Of a DNA stretch of 64,000 nt, positions 9,690-22,375 are shown piece by piece. This stretch comes from Haematobia irritans (lineage: Eukaryota; Arthropoda; Insecta; Diptera; Muscidae), in the NCBI RefSeq assembly GCF_050003625.1, contig NC_134399.1:221644975-221708974 (forward strand). The letters are read 5' to 3'. Numbering within the stretch: the first letter of the stretch is position 1; every line of letters begins with the position of its first letter. The notes under the pieces were generated by a model. The model saw only the letters and a list, made by a program, of their open reading frames with translations. It searched no databases and was not told where the DNA came from. A program made the translations under genes and the position numbers.

Positions 9690-11180
9690 AACTAATCGTA
9701 GGGATACAAATCAAGGACCGTACAAATCTGAATATCGAAAATCTTAGAATTTCTAAGACGATATAACCATGTCCGTCCGTCCATCCGACGCTACAGCCTT
9801 AAGTCATAACACAAGTTTAGTAAAATTTGGCACATATTCGGTTTTTGTCTGCATGCTGGTCAAGTTCGAATGTATCCTATATCGGTCCATGTTTTGATAT
9901 GGCCCCCGTATGAAATGACCACGCGATCTGGGGTCTTGTGCATCTATATACTGCAGTTTATATCCGATTTGTCCATTTAATAATATGGTGCGTACCAGTC
10001 GCCTTTTTTTGGGTATGGCCCCCATATAGACCGATCTCCCAATTAGACTAAAATTGAAAATCTAGAGGTGTTTTTGTTAGGTCCATAAATAGTCGTGCCG
10101 ATTATGGTGTAAATCGGTCCATGTATCCGAATAGCCCTCACATAGAGCGATCTTCCGATTTAACTTTTTGAGCGACTACACAAAAAAAGGATGCCCGGTT
10201 CCCAAGATTTTGTCTTTACTTAAAAAATTTTGGTATTGATTCCGAGCCAAAGAAGCGGAGAATACAAGTAAGGATACTCTTAAGACACAATTCTCTTTCA
10301 AAAGTAGGTTTTGTGTTCTTGTTTCTAGGAAGCAAATTTATTTATTTCGTTTTTTTCAGCTTTTTTTCTTCATATAGTATCAAAGTCCTTTAAAAAAGAG
10401 TTAACGACAACTTTATTTTCCAAATTTAGAAAAAACGTCTTCAAAATAAAGTGTTGACAATCATTTACAATTTTTAAACGTTTTTTTGCTTTGTAGTCAA
10501 GATGCAAAAAGACAAAAAATTTAAAGACAATTTCATTAATTTTAAAGAATTTTTCTGAATTTTTAAAGTCAAGACATTACCCCAACAATTTTTTCTTTCA
10601 TGTTATGATACCCATTTTTAAGTCAAATCACCTTAATATAAGGACAATACGACTTCATTGAAAAGTTTATCGACTTTTGGACAAGGAAAAGAACTTTATA
10701 TTAGAAAAATGCATCTTTTATGCTAAGCAAAATTTACATTCGTATTTTAAGGACATGAAATCTTTGGCCTCACAACAATATTTTTTTCAGTGTAGGGTCC
10801 GATTTCTTTGAAATTGGCAATCTGAATATAGTGAATATCGAACCATATTTTAGATCTAGCCCTCATATAGACAAATACCCTGATTTGACTTCTTGGAGTT
10901 CTAGAAAAGGTGAAAGGAAATCTAGAGATTTTTTAGAGCCATAAATATGTGTGCCGAATATGATGTTAATCGGTCCATGTTTTGATATAGCCCCTGTAGA
11001 GACAAATTTAAAATCAAGTTTAGGTCAAGAAGTAGGTGTGCCGAATATGGTGTGAATTGGTCCACGTTTGGCTTAGAGCCCCCATATTGTCCCATCTCCC
11101 AATTTCACTTCTTGGACTTCTACACACCGCCATTTTTATTCGATTCACCTGAAATTTAAAATTTATAGGTAGTTTAGGAC
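9690..11180 (+). mobile_element. DINE-1-like element, family B, 5' part, degenerate
   Basis: It has GACGATATAACCATGTCCGTCCG (9757-9779; split here as GACGATATAACC then ATGTCCGTCCG). Family-B text follows: CGGTCCATGTTTTGATATGG, AGACCGATCTCCC, and repeated 'TTCTTGGACTTCTA'-type segments at roughly 150-bp spacing. The 5' hairpin itself is not recognisable. A 614-bp TIR element (10179-10792) interrupts it. It may be the same original insertion as the 3' part ending at 13675, separated by the minisatellite at 11300. Confidence 0.6.
10179..10792. mobile_element. TIR MITE with TA target duplication
   Basis: The ends CACAAAAAAAGG and CACTGAAAAAAATA (right end read inverted) are flanked by TA (10177-10178 and 10793-10794). 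The interior is A/T-rich with no long frame. It contains TTGATTCCGAGCCAAAGAAG, a phrase that recurs near 58110 and, diverged, near 22660 and 23095, so a small family exists in this window. The host sequence is a DINE-B monomer. Confidence 0.6.
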
Positions 11181-11279
11181 CACAAATTGTTAACTTGAAC
11201 TTCTCATTAAAGAGAACTATATAACCAAGATTTATGTTTTAAAGTTTTAGGGTTAAGAAATTATGGCAAAATTAAAATT

Positions 11280-12590
11280 TTGCCATTTGCAGTTCCGAAT
11301 TTCGGATCATGGGAGATACAATTTTTCTATAGGAAATTTTGTCAACATATTTTCCTATACTTTGTCAAAAATTTTATCTATGGACAATTTTATCAAATTT
11401 TTTTTTTCCTAGAGAAAATTTTGTCAAAATTTAATTTCAAGAAAAAATTTTGTCAAAATGTTTTTTCTAGAAAAAAATTGTCAAAATTTTTTCCTAAGGA
11501 AAATTTTGTCAAAATTTTATTCCTATGAAAAATTTTGTCAAAATTGTATTCCTATGGAAAATGTTGTCAAAATTTTATTCTTATGGGAAATTTTGTCAAA
11601 ATTATATTCCAATAGAAATTTTTTTCAAAATGTTATTCCTATTGAAAATTTTGTCAAAATTTTATTTCCAGAAAAAATATTGTCAATATTTTATCTTATA
11701 GGAAATTTGGTCAAAATTTTATTCCTGTAGAAAATTTTGTAAAAATTTCATTCCTCTAGAAAACTTTGTCAACAATTTTTTCTGTAGACAATTTTATCAA
11801 CATGTTTAATGAAAATTTTGTCAAAATTTTATTCCTATAGAAAATGTTGGCAAGATTTTATTCCTATGGAAAATTTTATTGCTTTAGAAAATTTTTGTCG
11901 AACATTTTTTCTATAGAAAATTTTGTCAACATTTTTTTCAATAGAAAATTTTGTCAACATACTTTGCTATAAAAAATTTTGTCAATATTTTTTTCCAATA
12001 GAAAATTTTGTCAAAATTTTATTTCTAGAAAAAATGTCAAAATTTTATTCCCATGAAAATTTTGTCAACTTTTTTTTTAAAGAAAATTTTGTCAACTTTT
12101 TTTTATAGAATATTTGCCAACAATTTTTTCTATAGAAAATTTTGTCAACAATTTTTTCCTAAAGAAAATTTCGTCAAAATTTAATTTATATAGAACATTT
12201 TGTCAAAATTTTATTCCTATGGAAAATGTAGTCAAAATTGTATTCCAATAGAAAATGTTTGCAAAATTTTATTCCTGTAGAAAATTTTGTGAAAATTTTA
12301 TTCCAATAGAAAAATTTTTCCCATAGAAAATTTTGTCAAAATTTTATTCCTATAGAAAATTTTGTCAAAATTTTATTCCTATAGAAAATTTTGTCAAAAT
12401 TTCATTCCTATAGAAATTTTTGTCAAAACTTTATTCCTACAGAAAATTTTGTCAAAATTTTATTCCAGTGGAAAAATTTGTCAAAATTTTATTCTTATAA
12501 AATATTTTGTGAACATTTTTCCTAGACAAAATTTCATCAAAATTTTATTTCTAGAAAAAGTTGTCAAAATTTTTTCTTGTAGAAGACAAT
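11280..12590 (-). repeat. 29-bp minisatellite array (1.3 kb, diverged)
   Basis: Roughly 43 copies of the AAAATTTTGTCAAAATTTTA / TTCCTATAG type unit. Many carry TTCC in place of TTTC, which marks a different subfamily from the array at 58 kb. Many small indels suggest this is one of the older arrays. GTTGCC-type termini are not seen at either edge. Any open frame here is an artefact of the repeat. Confidence 0.85.
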
Positions 12591-12944
12591 GGTCACGATC
12601 TAAAATGTTATGGTATTCATTAAAAATGTTTTTTTTTTTTTTTCAGTTAAAAAAACATGGTCACAACCTAAAATGTTTTGATCTTTATGAAAACGACTTT
12701 TTCGTCGTCGAAAAAAAGGACGTCACTTGAGAAAAGAAAACACAAAATTAAGTTTTTATGATCATGTAATGGTTCTAGACATATCTATACGTAACCTAGA
12801 AAACAAACCTTTTTCCCTGCAAAAAAAGTAAAAAAAATTGCATGATCACGACCTTGTAATGGTCTCAAATTCTATCATTTAAATGATAGAACATGTTTGC
12901 GGCATTGTGAACCATTTAAATGCTTATTGCCAGCATACATTTTT
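12591..12944. other. AT-rich segment with 22-bp palindrome
   Basis: Contains ATGGTCACGATCTAAAATG near the left side and GCATGATCACGACC near the right, a loose inverted pair. A perfect 22-bp palindrome lies at 12870-12891 (centre ATTTAAAT). It may be a degraded MITE between the minisatellite and the DINE-B tail. No gene seen. Confidence 0.35.
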
Positions 12945-13675
12945 CCAAAAATTGTGAGTATCGGTCCATATTTTGGTATAGCCCCCATATAGACCGATCT
13001 CCCGATTTTACTTCTTGGGCTTATAGAAACCGCAGTTTTTATTCAATTTACCTGAAATTGGAAATCTAGAGGTATTGTAGGACCACAAATACGTGTGCCA
13101 AAAATTGTGAGTATCGGTCCATATTTTGGTATAGCCCCCATTTCCCAATTTTACTTTTTGTGCTTCTAGAATCCGAAGTTTTTATCCTATTTGCCTGAAA
13201 TTGGAAATCTAGAGGTATTTTCGGGTCACAAAGAGGTGTGCCGAAAATGGTGAGTATCGGTCCATATTTTAGTATAGCCCCATAAGAACGATCTCCCGAT
13301 TTAACTCCTTGGGTTTTTATCTGATATGCCTGAAATTGTAAATATTCTGGTATTTTAGGCTCACAAAAACTTGTATCGTGCTTGAAACTCAATGTAAAAT
13401 TTCCAGATTTTACTTCTACAGATTTAAGATTTCAAATCAAGACGTTATTTTATAATTTTCTTGCACACTTACAAGAGATGTTAATGATTCCTCTAAACCT
13501 CAAACAAAAATGGTTCTTATAAATCCAGAATCTGATATAGTCCTCATAGGTGAAATCGGGTAGTGTCCTCAAGTCCTCAAGCCCTCCTGAAATTTCAAAG
13601 GAAACCCTAATATTTGGTTCATGGTGGTGGGTATTTAAGATTCGGCCCGGCCGAACTTACTGCTGTATATACTTG
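12945..13675 (+). mobile_element. DINE-1-like element, family B, 3' part
   Basis: About three family-B monomers (anchors GTATAGCCCCCATATAGACC) are followed by the family-B 3' block. It ends with GGTGGTGGGTATTTAAGATT, the TTCGGCCCGGCCGAA hairpin (near 13641-13655) and GTATATACTTG. The segment at 13455-13500 (TTGCACACTTACAAGAGATG) is the uninterrupted version of the site occupied by the SINE at 20867. Confidence 0.75.
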
Positions 13676-14938
13676 TTTTTATATCAGCCGGAGGAAAATA
13701 TTTTTTCGTTGGGTGTACCCTCATGAAGTTAAATCGGTCTGTATTGATGCCGTGCCAAATGGACCGGTAAAAATAAATGCGATACAGATTTTTGAGGGTC
13801 AAAAATTCCAGTATATTTGCATTTTTTGTAAATCGGATAAAAACTAAGGTTTCTAGAAGCCCAAAGACTTAAATCTAGAGATCGGTCTATGTGGAGGCTA
13901 AACTAAAACATGGGTCGACACACACCGTATTCGGCTGACCTATTTGTGGTCAGCCGGATTCCAGAAGTCCTAGAAATAAATTCGGAAATTAGGTCTATTT
14001 GGGGGCTATACCAAAACATGGACCAAATGTTCCTCAAATACCTCTAGAATTTCTCTTACAGACAAATTGGGTGAAAACTACGAATTCTAGAAGCCCAAGA
14101 AGTAAAATCGCGAGATCATTCTATATAGGGGCTATACCAAAACAAGGACCTATATGGACCATTTTCGACACACCTCTTTATGGTCCTAAGATACGTCTAG
14201 ATTTCGAATTTCCGGCAAATTGGATAAAAACTACGGACTCTAGAAGCCCAAGAAATAAATTCGGGAGATCAGTCTATATAGGGGCTATACCAAAACATGG
14301 ACCGATAGGCACCATTTGCGACACACCTATTTTTGATCTTAAAATACCTCTAGATTTTCAATTTCAAGCAAATCGGCTAGAAAATTTCAATTTCAAACAA
14401 ATCGGCTAGAAAATATAGTCTTTAGTCGCCAAGAAGTAAAATCGAGAGATCGGTCTATATGGGGGTTATACCAAAAAATGGACCGATACACCTGAATTTC
14501 GGTACACATATTTGGGGTCCCAAAATACCTCTAAATTTCCATTTTCAAGCAAATAGGGTAATAAATACAGTTTATAGAAGCCCAAGAATAAAAATCGGGA
14601 GATCGGTATATGTTATATGGCGACTATACCAAAACATGGACCGATACGGACCATTTTCGACACACCTCTTTATGGTCCTAAGATACGTCTAGATTTCTAA
14701 TTTCCGGCAAATTGGATAAAAACTACGGATTCTAGAAGCCCAAGAAATAAAGTCGGGAGATCGGTCTATATGGGGGCTATACCAAAATATGGACCAGTAG
14801 GCACCATTTGCGACATACCTATTTGTGATCTTATAATACCTCTAGATTTTCAATTTCAAGCAAATCGGCTAGAAAATATAGTCTCAAGACGCCCAAGAAG
14901 TAAAATCGAGAGATCGGTCTATATGGGGGTTATACCAA

Positions 14939-16597
14939 ACAAGTATATACGGCCGTAAGTTCGGCCAGGCCGAATCTTATATAGCCTCCACCGTGGATTG
15001 CGTAGAAACTTATACGAGAGATTGTCATTCACAATCGAATTACTTGGGTTGTGGTATCTTAAAACTTCTTAACATCATTTTCTAAATTGTGGGTTAGTCC
15101 ATACGTATATTATATATATTAGACAAAAAAGTTATGTATAGGTAAGTCTACAAATAATTACGAATCGATATGGACTTTTGTACGGTACGTAGAGAGTCAG
15201 AATTGAAATATGCGGGTTGCTTATATGGGGGCTATATACAATTATGAACTTGATATGGACCAATTTTTGTGTGATTGGGGATCGCTTTATCTGAGGGCTA
15301 TATAAGAGTATAACTATAGACCGATATGGACCTAGTTAGGCATGGTTGTTAACCGCCATATACTAGCATAGCAAAATGTACCAAATTTCAACTGACTCAG
15401 ATGAAATTTGCTCCTCCAAGAGGCTACAAAATCCAAACTCGGGATCGGTTTATATGGGAGCTATATATGATTATGGACTGATATGGACCACTTTTGGCAT
15501 AGTTGTTAAATATCATATACTACCACCACGGATGAATTTTGCTTCTCAAACAGGCACCGGAGGTCAAATCTGGGGATCGGTTTATATGGGAGCTATATAT
15601 AAATATGGACTGAAATGAACCAATTCCTGCATGGTTGTTGGATACCATATACTAACATCACGTACCAAATTTCAACCGAATGGGATGCATTTTGCTTCTC
15701 TTGGAGGCCTCGCAAACCAAATCGGGGGATCGGTTTATATGGGGGCTATATATAATTATGGACCGATTTCGACCAATTTTTGCATGGGAGTTTAAGGCCA
15801 TATATTAACACCACGTACCAAATTTCAACTGAATTAGATGAATTTTGGTCTTCCAAGAGGCTCCGGAGGTCAAATCTGGTGATCGGTTTATATGGGGGCT
15901 ATATATAATTATGGACCGATGTGGACCAATTTTTGCATGGTTGTTAGAGACCATATACTAACACCGTGTACCAAATTTCAGCCGGATCGGATGAAATTTG
16001 CTTCTCTTGGAGGCCTCGCAAACCAAATCGGGGGATCGGTTTATATGGGGGCTATATATAATTATGGACCGATGTGGACCAATTTTTGCATGGTTATTAG
16101 GGACCATATACTAACATCATGTACCAAATTTCAGCCCGATCGGATGAAATTTGCTTCTCTTAGAGGCCTCGCAAGCCAAATCGGGAGATCGGTTTATATG
16201 GGGGCTATATATAGTTATGGGCCGATGTGAACCAATTTATGCATGATTGTTAGAGACCATATACTAACACCATGTACCAAATTTCAGCCGGATCGGATGA
16301 AATTTGCTTCTCTTAGAGGCCTCGCAAGCCAAATTTGGGGGTCCGTTTATATGGGGGCTATACGTAAAAGTGGACCGATATGGCCCATTTGCAATACCAT
16401 CCGACCTACCATCGATAGCTTGTTCCGTTCGGAAATTAGCGTTATTTCAACAGACGGACGGACATGCTCAGATCGACTCAGAATTTCACCACGACCCAGA
16501 ATATATATACTTTATGGGGTCTTAGAGCAATATATTGATGTGTTACAAACGGAATGACAAAGTTAATATACCCCCCATCCTATGGTGGAGGGTATAA
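14939..16597 (-). mobile_element. DINE-1-like element, family A, nested in DINE-B
   Basis: Complete minus-oriented copy: ACAAGTATATACGG, the TTCGGCC-A-GGCCGAA hairpin, the 3' block, monomers anchored at 15887, 16040, 16193 and 16346 (exactly 153 bp apart), a short GGAC tract, and the 5' hairpin ending GGGTATAAAAA. The left flank GGGGGTTATACCAA and right flank ATGGACGATACACC rejoin a family-B monomer. The related monomer at 14455-14490 shows the unfilled site. No target duplication is evident, as expected for a Helentron. Confidence 0.85.
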
Positions 16598-16999
16598 AAA
16601 TGGACGATACACCTCAATTTCGGCACAAATAATTGGGGTCTCAAAATACCTCTAAATTTCCATTTTCAAGCAAATAGGGTAATACATACAGTTTATAGAA
16701 GCCCAAGAATAAAAATCGGGAGATCGGTATATGTTATATGGCGACTATACCAAAACATGGACCGATACGGACCTTTTTCGACACATCTCTTTATACTCCT
16801 AAAATACATTTCGATTTTCAATTTCAGGCAAATCGGATAGTAAATACAGTTCCTAGAAGGCCAATAAGTAAAATCGGGAGATCGGTCTATATGGAGGCAA
16901 TACCAAAATATGGACCGATACACCCCATTTTCGGCACACCTCTTTATGGTCCCAAAATACATCTAGATTTCCAATTTCAGGCAAATCGGATAGAAAATA

Positions 17000-17093
17000 C
17001 AGCTCACAGAGAGAAGTTCACCAATATGGTATCACAATGGACTGAATAGTCTAAGTGAGCCTGATACATCGGGCTGCCACATAACCTAACCTT
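17000..17093 (+). mobile_element. SINE 3'-end fragment
   Basis: Contains AGAGAGAAGTTCACCAATAT, GGTATCACAATGGACTGAAT, AGTCTAAGTGAGCCTG and a short CCTAACC tail, matching the last part of the SINE at 20867. It is 5'-truncated and sits in a DINE-B monomer. No clear target duplication. Confidence 0.8.
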
Positions 17094-17475
17094 CTAGACG
17101 CCCAAGAAGCAAAATCGGTTGATCGGCCTATATGGGGGCTATACCAAAACATGGACCGATGGGCACCATTTTCGGCACACCATTTTATGGTCCTCAAGTA
17201 CCTCTATATTTTCAATTTCAAGCAAATTGGATAATACCTACGGTTTTTATAGGCCCAAGACCCCAAATGGGGAAATCGGTTTATATGGGGGACTATATCA
17301 AAACTTAGACCGATATAGCCCATCTTCGAACTTGACCTGCAAAAAACGAATCTGTGCCAAATTTCAGGCAGATAGCGCCAATATTGAAGGCTGTAGCATG
17401 ATTAGAACAGACATACAGACGGACAGACAGACAGACGGACATGCTTATATCGTCTTAGAATTTCTCCCAGATCAG

Positions 17476-17709
<234 letters not shown>

Positions 17710-17791
17710 GGAAATCGATATTTCGATGTGTTACAAAAGGAATGAAAAACTTGTTATACCCCCATCACCATTCTATGGTCGTGGGTATAAA

Positions 17792-18555
17792 AATAGGAAA
17801 ACACAGTGATAAAGAACTGAACAATTTTCAAAAAAAAAAAATAAGAACCATGGTTAACAAAAGAAGACCAACCAACAATAAAGGAATTATAAATCTTATT
17901 TGTAATGGTATGGGGCTATGCCAACTATTGGGTTTAGATACTTTATTGTTCTTTTTCCTTCGTATACCAAAAAGTCTCTAAAGTAATTAACACAATTGTT
18001 GGGGTTGACCATAACTGGGTAAATTGCTTTGTTATAGACCTGTAATGAATAATTTGGCTCCGCTATCACTATCACTTCAGATTTTGACAAATGCTTGATA
18101 AACATGAATTAACATAAACTTTACTAATTGGAATTGACTGGTTGTCTACAATTTGTACTTTGTACATGGCCTTTTGAGCTTTTCCTATCCCCATCGCTTT
18201 GCTAAAGATAAATTCATTTCACAATCAATTCTATTCAGCAAAACGATAACAATATTTCAAATTTCTATTCCCATTTCCTTTTACTGTTGATGTTGCTTGC
18301 CTTCATTGCTAGCAATTTCAAGTCTTCCACAAATCCTTATGATCCTTCATTTTCACCTTTCGATTTGTAATTTCATTTTTCCTCTAACCAGATTTGGTTG
18401 CCCACCCTGTGGTCTAATAGCAAAGTGTTGTTCATGAATAATACAGAAGCAATCAGTAATTGCTTCTTTTCATTTAAATTGTGGTTTGCTAATTTACCTT
18501 CCGGGCAATCTAAAATAAGTGCAGTGGTTTCCACCAACAAAAAGTGAAAATTGCA
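17792..18555. other. unique intron-like DNA
   Basis: No transposon termini, tandem array or convincing exon seen. Composition is moderately AT-rich. It probably belongs to the receptor-gene intron. Confidence 0.4.
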
Positions 18556-19140
18556 GTTCCTTTGGTCTTAAGAAATCAAAGTGGGAGAACAATATGGGCT
18601 ATAGCACAACATGAACTGAACAGAAAAAAATACTTTTTTTTGTCTTCAATCACAAAATTAATCGAACCAATTAATTTTTAATGGAAATGTCTTCAATCAC
18701 AGAAATGTTAGTATCAATCAACAAAGACAATTAAAAAATTAATTTTTACAATTAATTGTTGTGATTGATTTTTGTTTCATTAAAAAAAATTGTTGAACCA
18801 ATCAAATTTTTAATTGAATATTTTTTGAAATTCAATTAAAATTGTATTTGGAAAGAAATGTGGTGGTAGTTTTTTGCTGTGTAAGGACCAAAAAAAGTAG
18901 CTAGATTTGACATTTCAAGCAAATCTTCTTAAAATTGAGATGTCTAAATGATCAACAAGGAATCAATTTATATTGCAGGATATAGCCTATCTACGAACTT
19001 GCACAAATAAATCTATTCAAAATTTCAGAACTATAGCTTCTATATTGAAGTCTCTCGGGTGATAACCATAGGCAGACAAACGGTCTACTTTAGATCCTCA
19101 TCGAATTTCACTCAGATGAAGAATATTATGACGAAATTGT
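18556..19140 (-). mobile_element. degenerate DINE-like fragment split by a MITE
   Basis: Family-B-like phrases are recognisable: ATATGGGCTATAGCACAACATG, then after the MITE (18621-18881) 'GGATATAGCCTATCTACGAACTTGCA', 'AATTTCAGAACTATAGCTTC' and 'TGAAGTCTCTCGGG'. They run in the order seen in the 5' portion of minus-oriented DINE-B. Termini are lost and divergence is high, so it is older than its neighbours. Confidence 0.5.
18621..18881. mobile_element. AT-rich palindromic MITE (ATTAATTG family)
   Basis: The ends ACAGAAAAAAA and (inverted) ACAGCAAAAAA enclose many ATTAATT/AATTAATT inverted motifs plus the shared phrase TGTCTTCAATCACA. It is the same family as 37586-37876, 53747-54012 and the half copy at 62072. 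Confidence 0.65.
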
Positions 19141-19800
19141 ACATTTTTAGTTTTTTTTTTGTATTACTTGAACAAAAAACTATATTTATAACAATCAAAA
19201 GCATCCATCTTCCCAGCTGTCGACCTCGACCTTGTTATTACCGTTTCGCGTTGGACAGAGAGTAAAAAAGTGATAGTCGGGGGGTGTATGATCCAGAGAT
19301 AGATTCGATACAAGAAACGCTTTTTGGGTCCAGATGCCGCACCGTAGCGGGCGAAATGTTAAGCAACAATTTGAAGACTTTTCCTTAGTTTTCGTCTTTG
19401 AGGTACTTGTAAACAGGGCTATGAAGTTGGAGTCGGAGTCTTAAACAACAATTTGAAGACTTTTCCTTTGTTTTCATCTTTGAGGTACTTGTAAACAGGG
19501 CTATGAAGTTGGAGTCGGAGTCTGAAAATTTTGCTGGAGTCGGAGTCGTAAAAATTTTGCTCGACTCCGGCCAAACCTAAATTTTAAAAACACTTTATAT
19601 TTTTGTAACTAAACATGTATTTTGGTTTTTTTTTCGTTTCCATTGACTTCTTCAATCGATCAATGAATGTAATTGGGGTGCAACTTCTAGTAATTGAGAT
19701 ATTGCTATGTTTCTAGAAGGTTAGACGAGAAGAAAGGTTGAATTGATCCCTTTTAATGCACACCACCATATTCAATATGTAACATTTCTAAATATCGATC
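19141..19800. repeat. spacer with 82-bp tandem duplication
   Basis: The segment beginning CAACAATTTGAAGACTTTTC at 19364 is repeated at 19446 (period 82 bp). Each copy ends in GAAGTTGGAGTCGGAGTC. Further GGAGTCGGAGTC motifs follow to about 19570. The rest is AT-rich with no recognised gene. Confidence 0.8.
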
Positions 19801-20605
19801 TTAATTGAAATTGTTATAGATTTCACGCCCATATAACCCGATCATCTGATTTGATTTCTTGAGGGTTTAGGTTAGGTTAATCTAGTCTGGTTGCACCAAA
19901 AGGTCTATCAGTTTTTTTTTTTTTTTCATCCTGAAATTTTCATACCATTTGCTAGAATTTGATATCCCTAATCAAATCTTCAAATATGAATCCTGTAGGT
20001 CCAGATTATAAGCCTCCACATATACTCCATTTGACTAGAGTTTGGATCGTTGGTTTAATTTGGGGCCGCAAAATCAAATTAGTGTGTTTTTATAGATAAC
20101 GGCTATTTATACCTTCTGTAGAACAGAAGACGTTATAAACACATGGCGTCTTTGGAAATAATGCAGGCTTCTGAGTTGATCTAGTTATGTCCGTCCGTCT
20201 GCGAATACATTTGTGTTATAAACGTCTAGGTCCCAGTTTTATTTTAGTCCAATCGACTCCAAATTTGCCACAAAAATGTGTTTTGGTTCAGAATAGAACC
20301 GCATTGAGTTTGGAAGAAATCGGCTGAGATTTAGATATAGCTCTTATATATCTCTCACCAGATGTGCCCCAGAGGCCAGAGTTTTAACTTGATTTACTTA
20401 AGCTTTTGCACAATGCATATCTATCAACCTATAAATCATAAATATACTTTTGCGACAATGGATAAAAATGGCTTTAGATTTAAACATTTCCCATATTTTT
20501 TCTAATATTTTAAGAAAATTTAAAATTTTACATTTCCCATATTTTTACTAATATTTTAAGAAAATCTAAAATTTTAAATTTTGCAGTATTTAATCAAATT
20601 GATGG
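19801..20605 (+). mobile_element. degenerate DINE-C fragments
   Basis: A 5' hairpin-like TATACCTTCTGTAGAACAGA lies near 20110. It is followed by GGCGTCTTTGGAAATAATGC, GTCCGTCCGTCTG (20191-20203), and 'GATATAGCTCTTATAT' phrases shared with 52500-53275. 'ATCTATCAACCTATAAATC' near 20420 recurs diverged at 56767. The upstream part also holds an AGGTTAGGTTAAT motif, the inverse of a SINE tail. No gene. Confidence 0.55.
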
Positions 20606-20617
20606 TGTTATTATGAA

Positions 20618-22375
20618 ACAAGTATATACAGTAGTAAGTTCGGCCAGGCCGAATCTTAAATACCCACCACCATGAATCAAATATAATAGTTTCCTTTGAA
20701 AACTTGAAGACAGATATTTTCCCAAGCAGATCAGTTCAACCAGTACGCTTCCCACAGATAAATGTAAAGATTCTACCTATGAAGACTACAGATTCAGATT
20801 CTGAATTTATAAGAACCATTTTTTGTTTGAGTTTTGGAGGAATCATAAATATCTCTTGTAAGTGTACACGGGAGCCATAGTGGCGCAATGGTTAGCATGC
20901 CCGCCTTACATACACAAGGTCGTGGGTTCGATTCCTGCTTCGACCGAACACCAAAAAAGTTTTTCAGTGGTGGATTATCCCACCTCAGTAATTCTGGTGA
21001 CATTTCTGAGGGTTTCAAAACTTCTCTAAGTGGTTTCACTGCAATGTGGGACGCCGTTCGGACTAGGCTATAAAAAGGAGGTCCCTTGTCATTGAGCTTA
21101 ACATGGAATCGGGCAACACTCAGTGATAAGAGAGAAGTTCACCAATGTGGTATCACAATGGACTGAATAGTCTAAGTGAGCCTGATACATCGGGCTTCCA
21201 CCTAACCTAACCTAACCTAAGTGTAAAAGAAAATAATGAAATAACGCCTTGATTTGAAACCTAAAATCTGTAGATTTTCATCCCAATTATTTAAATGATT
21301 ACGAGATGAAAAATCTGGAAATTTTGCATTCAGTTTCAAGCAATTTTCATAATCAGTGCGCCTTCTATACCCTCAATAAGTGAAATTGTCTATATGGAGG
21401 CCTTACCAAATGGACCGATAAAACTTAAATCATATACACTTTGTTATGGGTCTAAAATGCCAGTATATTTTCAATTTGTTGCAAATCGAATAAAACTACA
21501 ATACACACAGTATTCAGCACATTTAATTGTAGTTCTAGAATCTAGACCCAAAATCGGAGGGGCGGTTTATAAGGGGCTATATCAAAAATTTTACCGATAC
21601 TCAATATATTCGTCACACCTCCTTATGGTCCTAGAATAACCCTAGATTTCCAATTTCAGGCAAATTGGGTAAAAACTACGGATTCTAGAAGCCTAAGAAG
21701 TAAAATCGGAAGATCGGTCTATATGAGGGCTATATCACAACATGGACAGATAATCACCATTTTCGGCTTATCTCTTTATTTCCCTAGAATACTTCTACAT
21801 TTCCAATTGTTGGCAAATTGGATAAAAACTACGGATTCTAGAAGCCCAAGAAATAAAATCGGGAGATCGGTCTATATGGGGGCTATATCAAAACATGGAC
21901 CGGTACTCACCATTTTCGACACACGTCTTTATGGTCCTGGAATACCTCTAGATTTCAAATTTCAGGCAAATTGGATAAAAACTACGGATTCTAGTAGCCC
22001 AAGAAATAAAATTGGGAGATCGGTCTATATGGGTCTAGATTTCAAATTTCAGGCAAATCGGATAGAAAATACACTTTCTAGACGCCCAAGAAGCAAAATC
22101 GGGAAATCGGTTCATATGCGGGCTATACCAAAACATGGAACGATAGGCACCATTTTCGGTACACTTTTTGGTGGTCCTAAAATACCCCTAGATTTCCAAT
22201 TTCAGGCAAATTGGATAAAAACTACGGATTCTAGAAGCCCAAGAAATAAAATCGGGAGATCGGTCTATATGGGGACTATATCAAAACTTGGACCGATATA
22301 GCCCATCTTCGAACTTGACCTGCCTGCAAACAAAAGACGAATCAGCGCCAAATTTCAGGACGATAGCGCCATTTT
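20618..22375 (-). mobile_element. DINE-1-like element, family B, with SINE inside
   Basis: The 3' end comes first: CAAGTATATACAGTAG and TTCGGCC-A-GGCCGAA. The family-B 3' block is split by a SINE at 20867-21218, then monomers follow to about 22300. The 5' region reaches GCCAAATTTCAGGACGATAG but the GTCY tract and 5' hairpin are missing (truncated near 22375). One monomer near 22032 is fused by an internal deletion (TCTATATGGG joined to TCTAGATTTC). Confidence 0.75.
20867..21218 (+). mobile_element. full-length tRNA-derived SINE with target duplication
   Basis: The head has an A box (TAGTGGCGCAATGGTTAG) and B box (GGGTTCGATTCC). The body reads through GGTGGATTATCCCACCTC, GGCTATAAAAAGGAGGTCCC and CACAATGGACTGAATAGTC, and the tail is (CCTAA)4. 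AAGTGTA at 20860-20866 is repeated at 21219-21225. The unoccupied version of the site occurs in the DINE-B copy at 13455-13480 (read inverted, CTTGTAAGTGTGCAAG). SINEs depend on a LINE for mobility; the partner is unknown. Confidence 0.9.

Noticed and set aside
11280..12730. Series of open frames rich in KILFLxKILSKFYxxRKFCQN
   Set aside because: These are the 29-bp minisatellite read in rotating frames (three units = 29 codons), and the same peptides appear at every array in the window.
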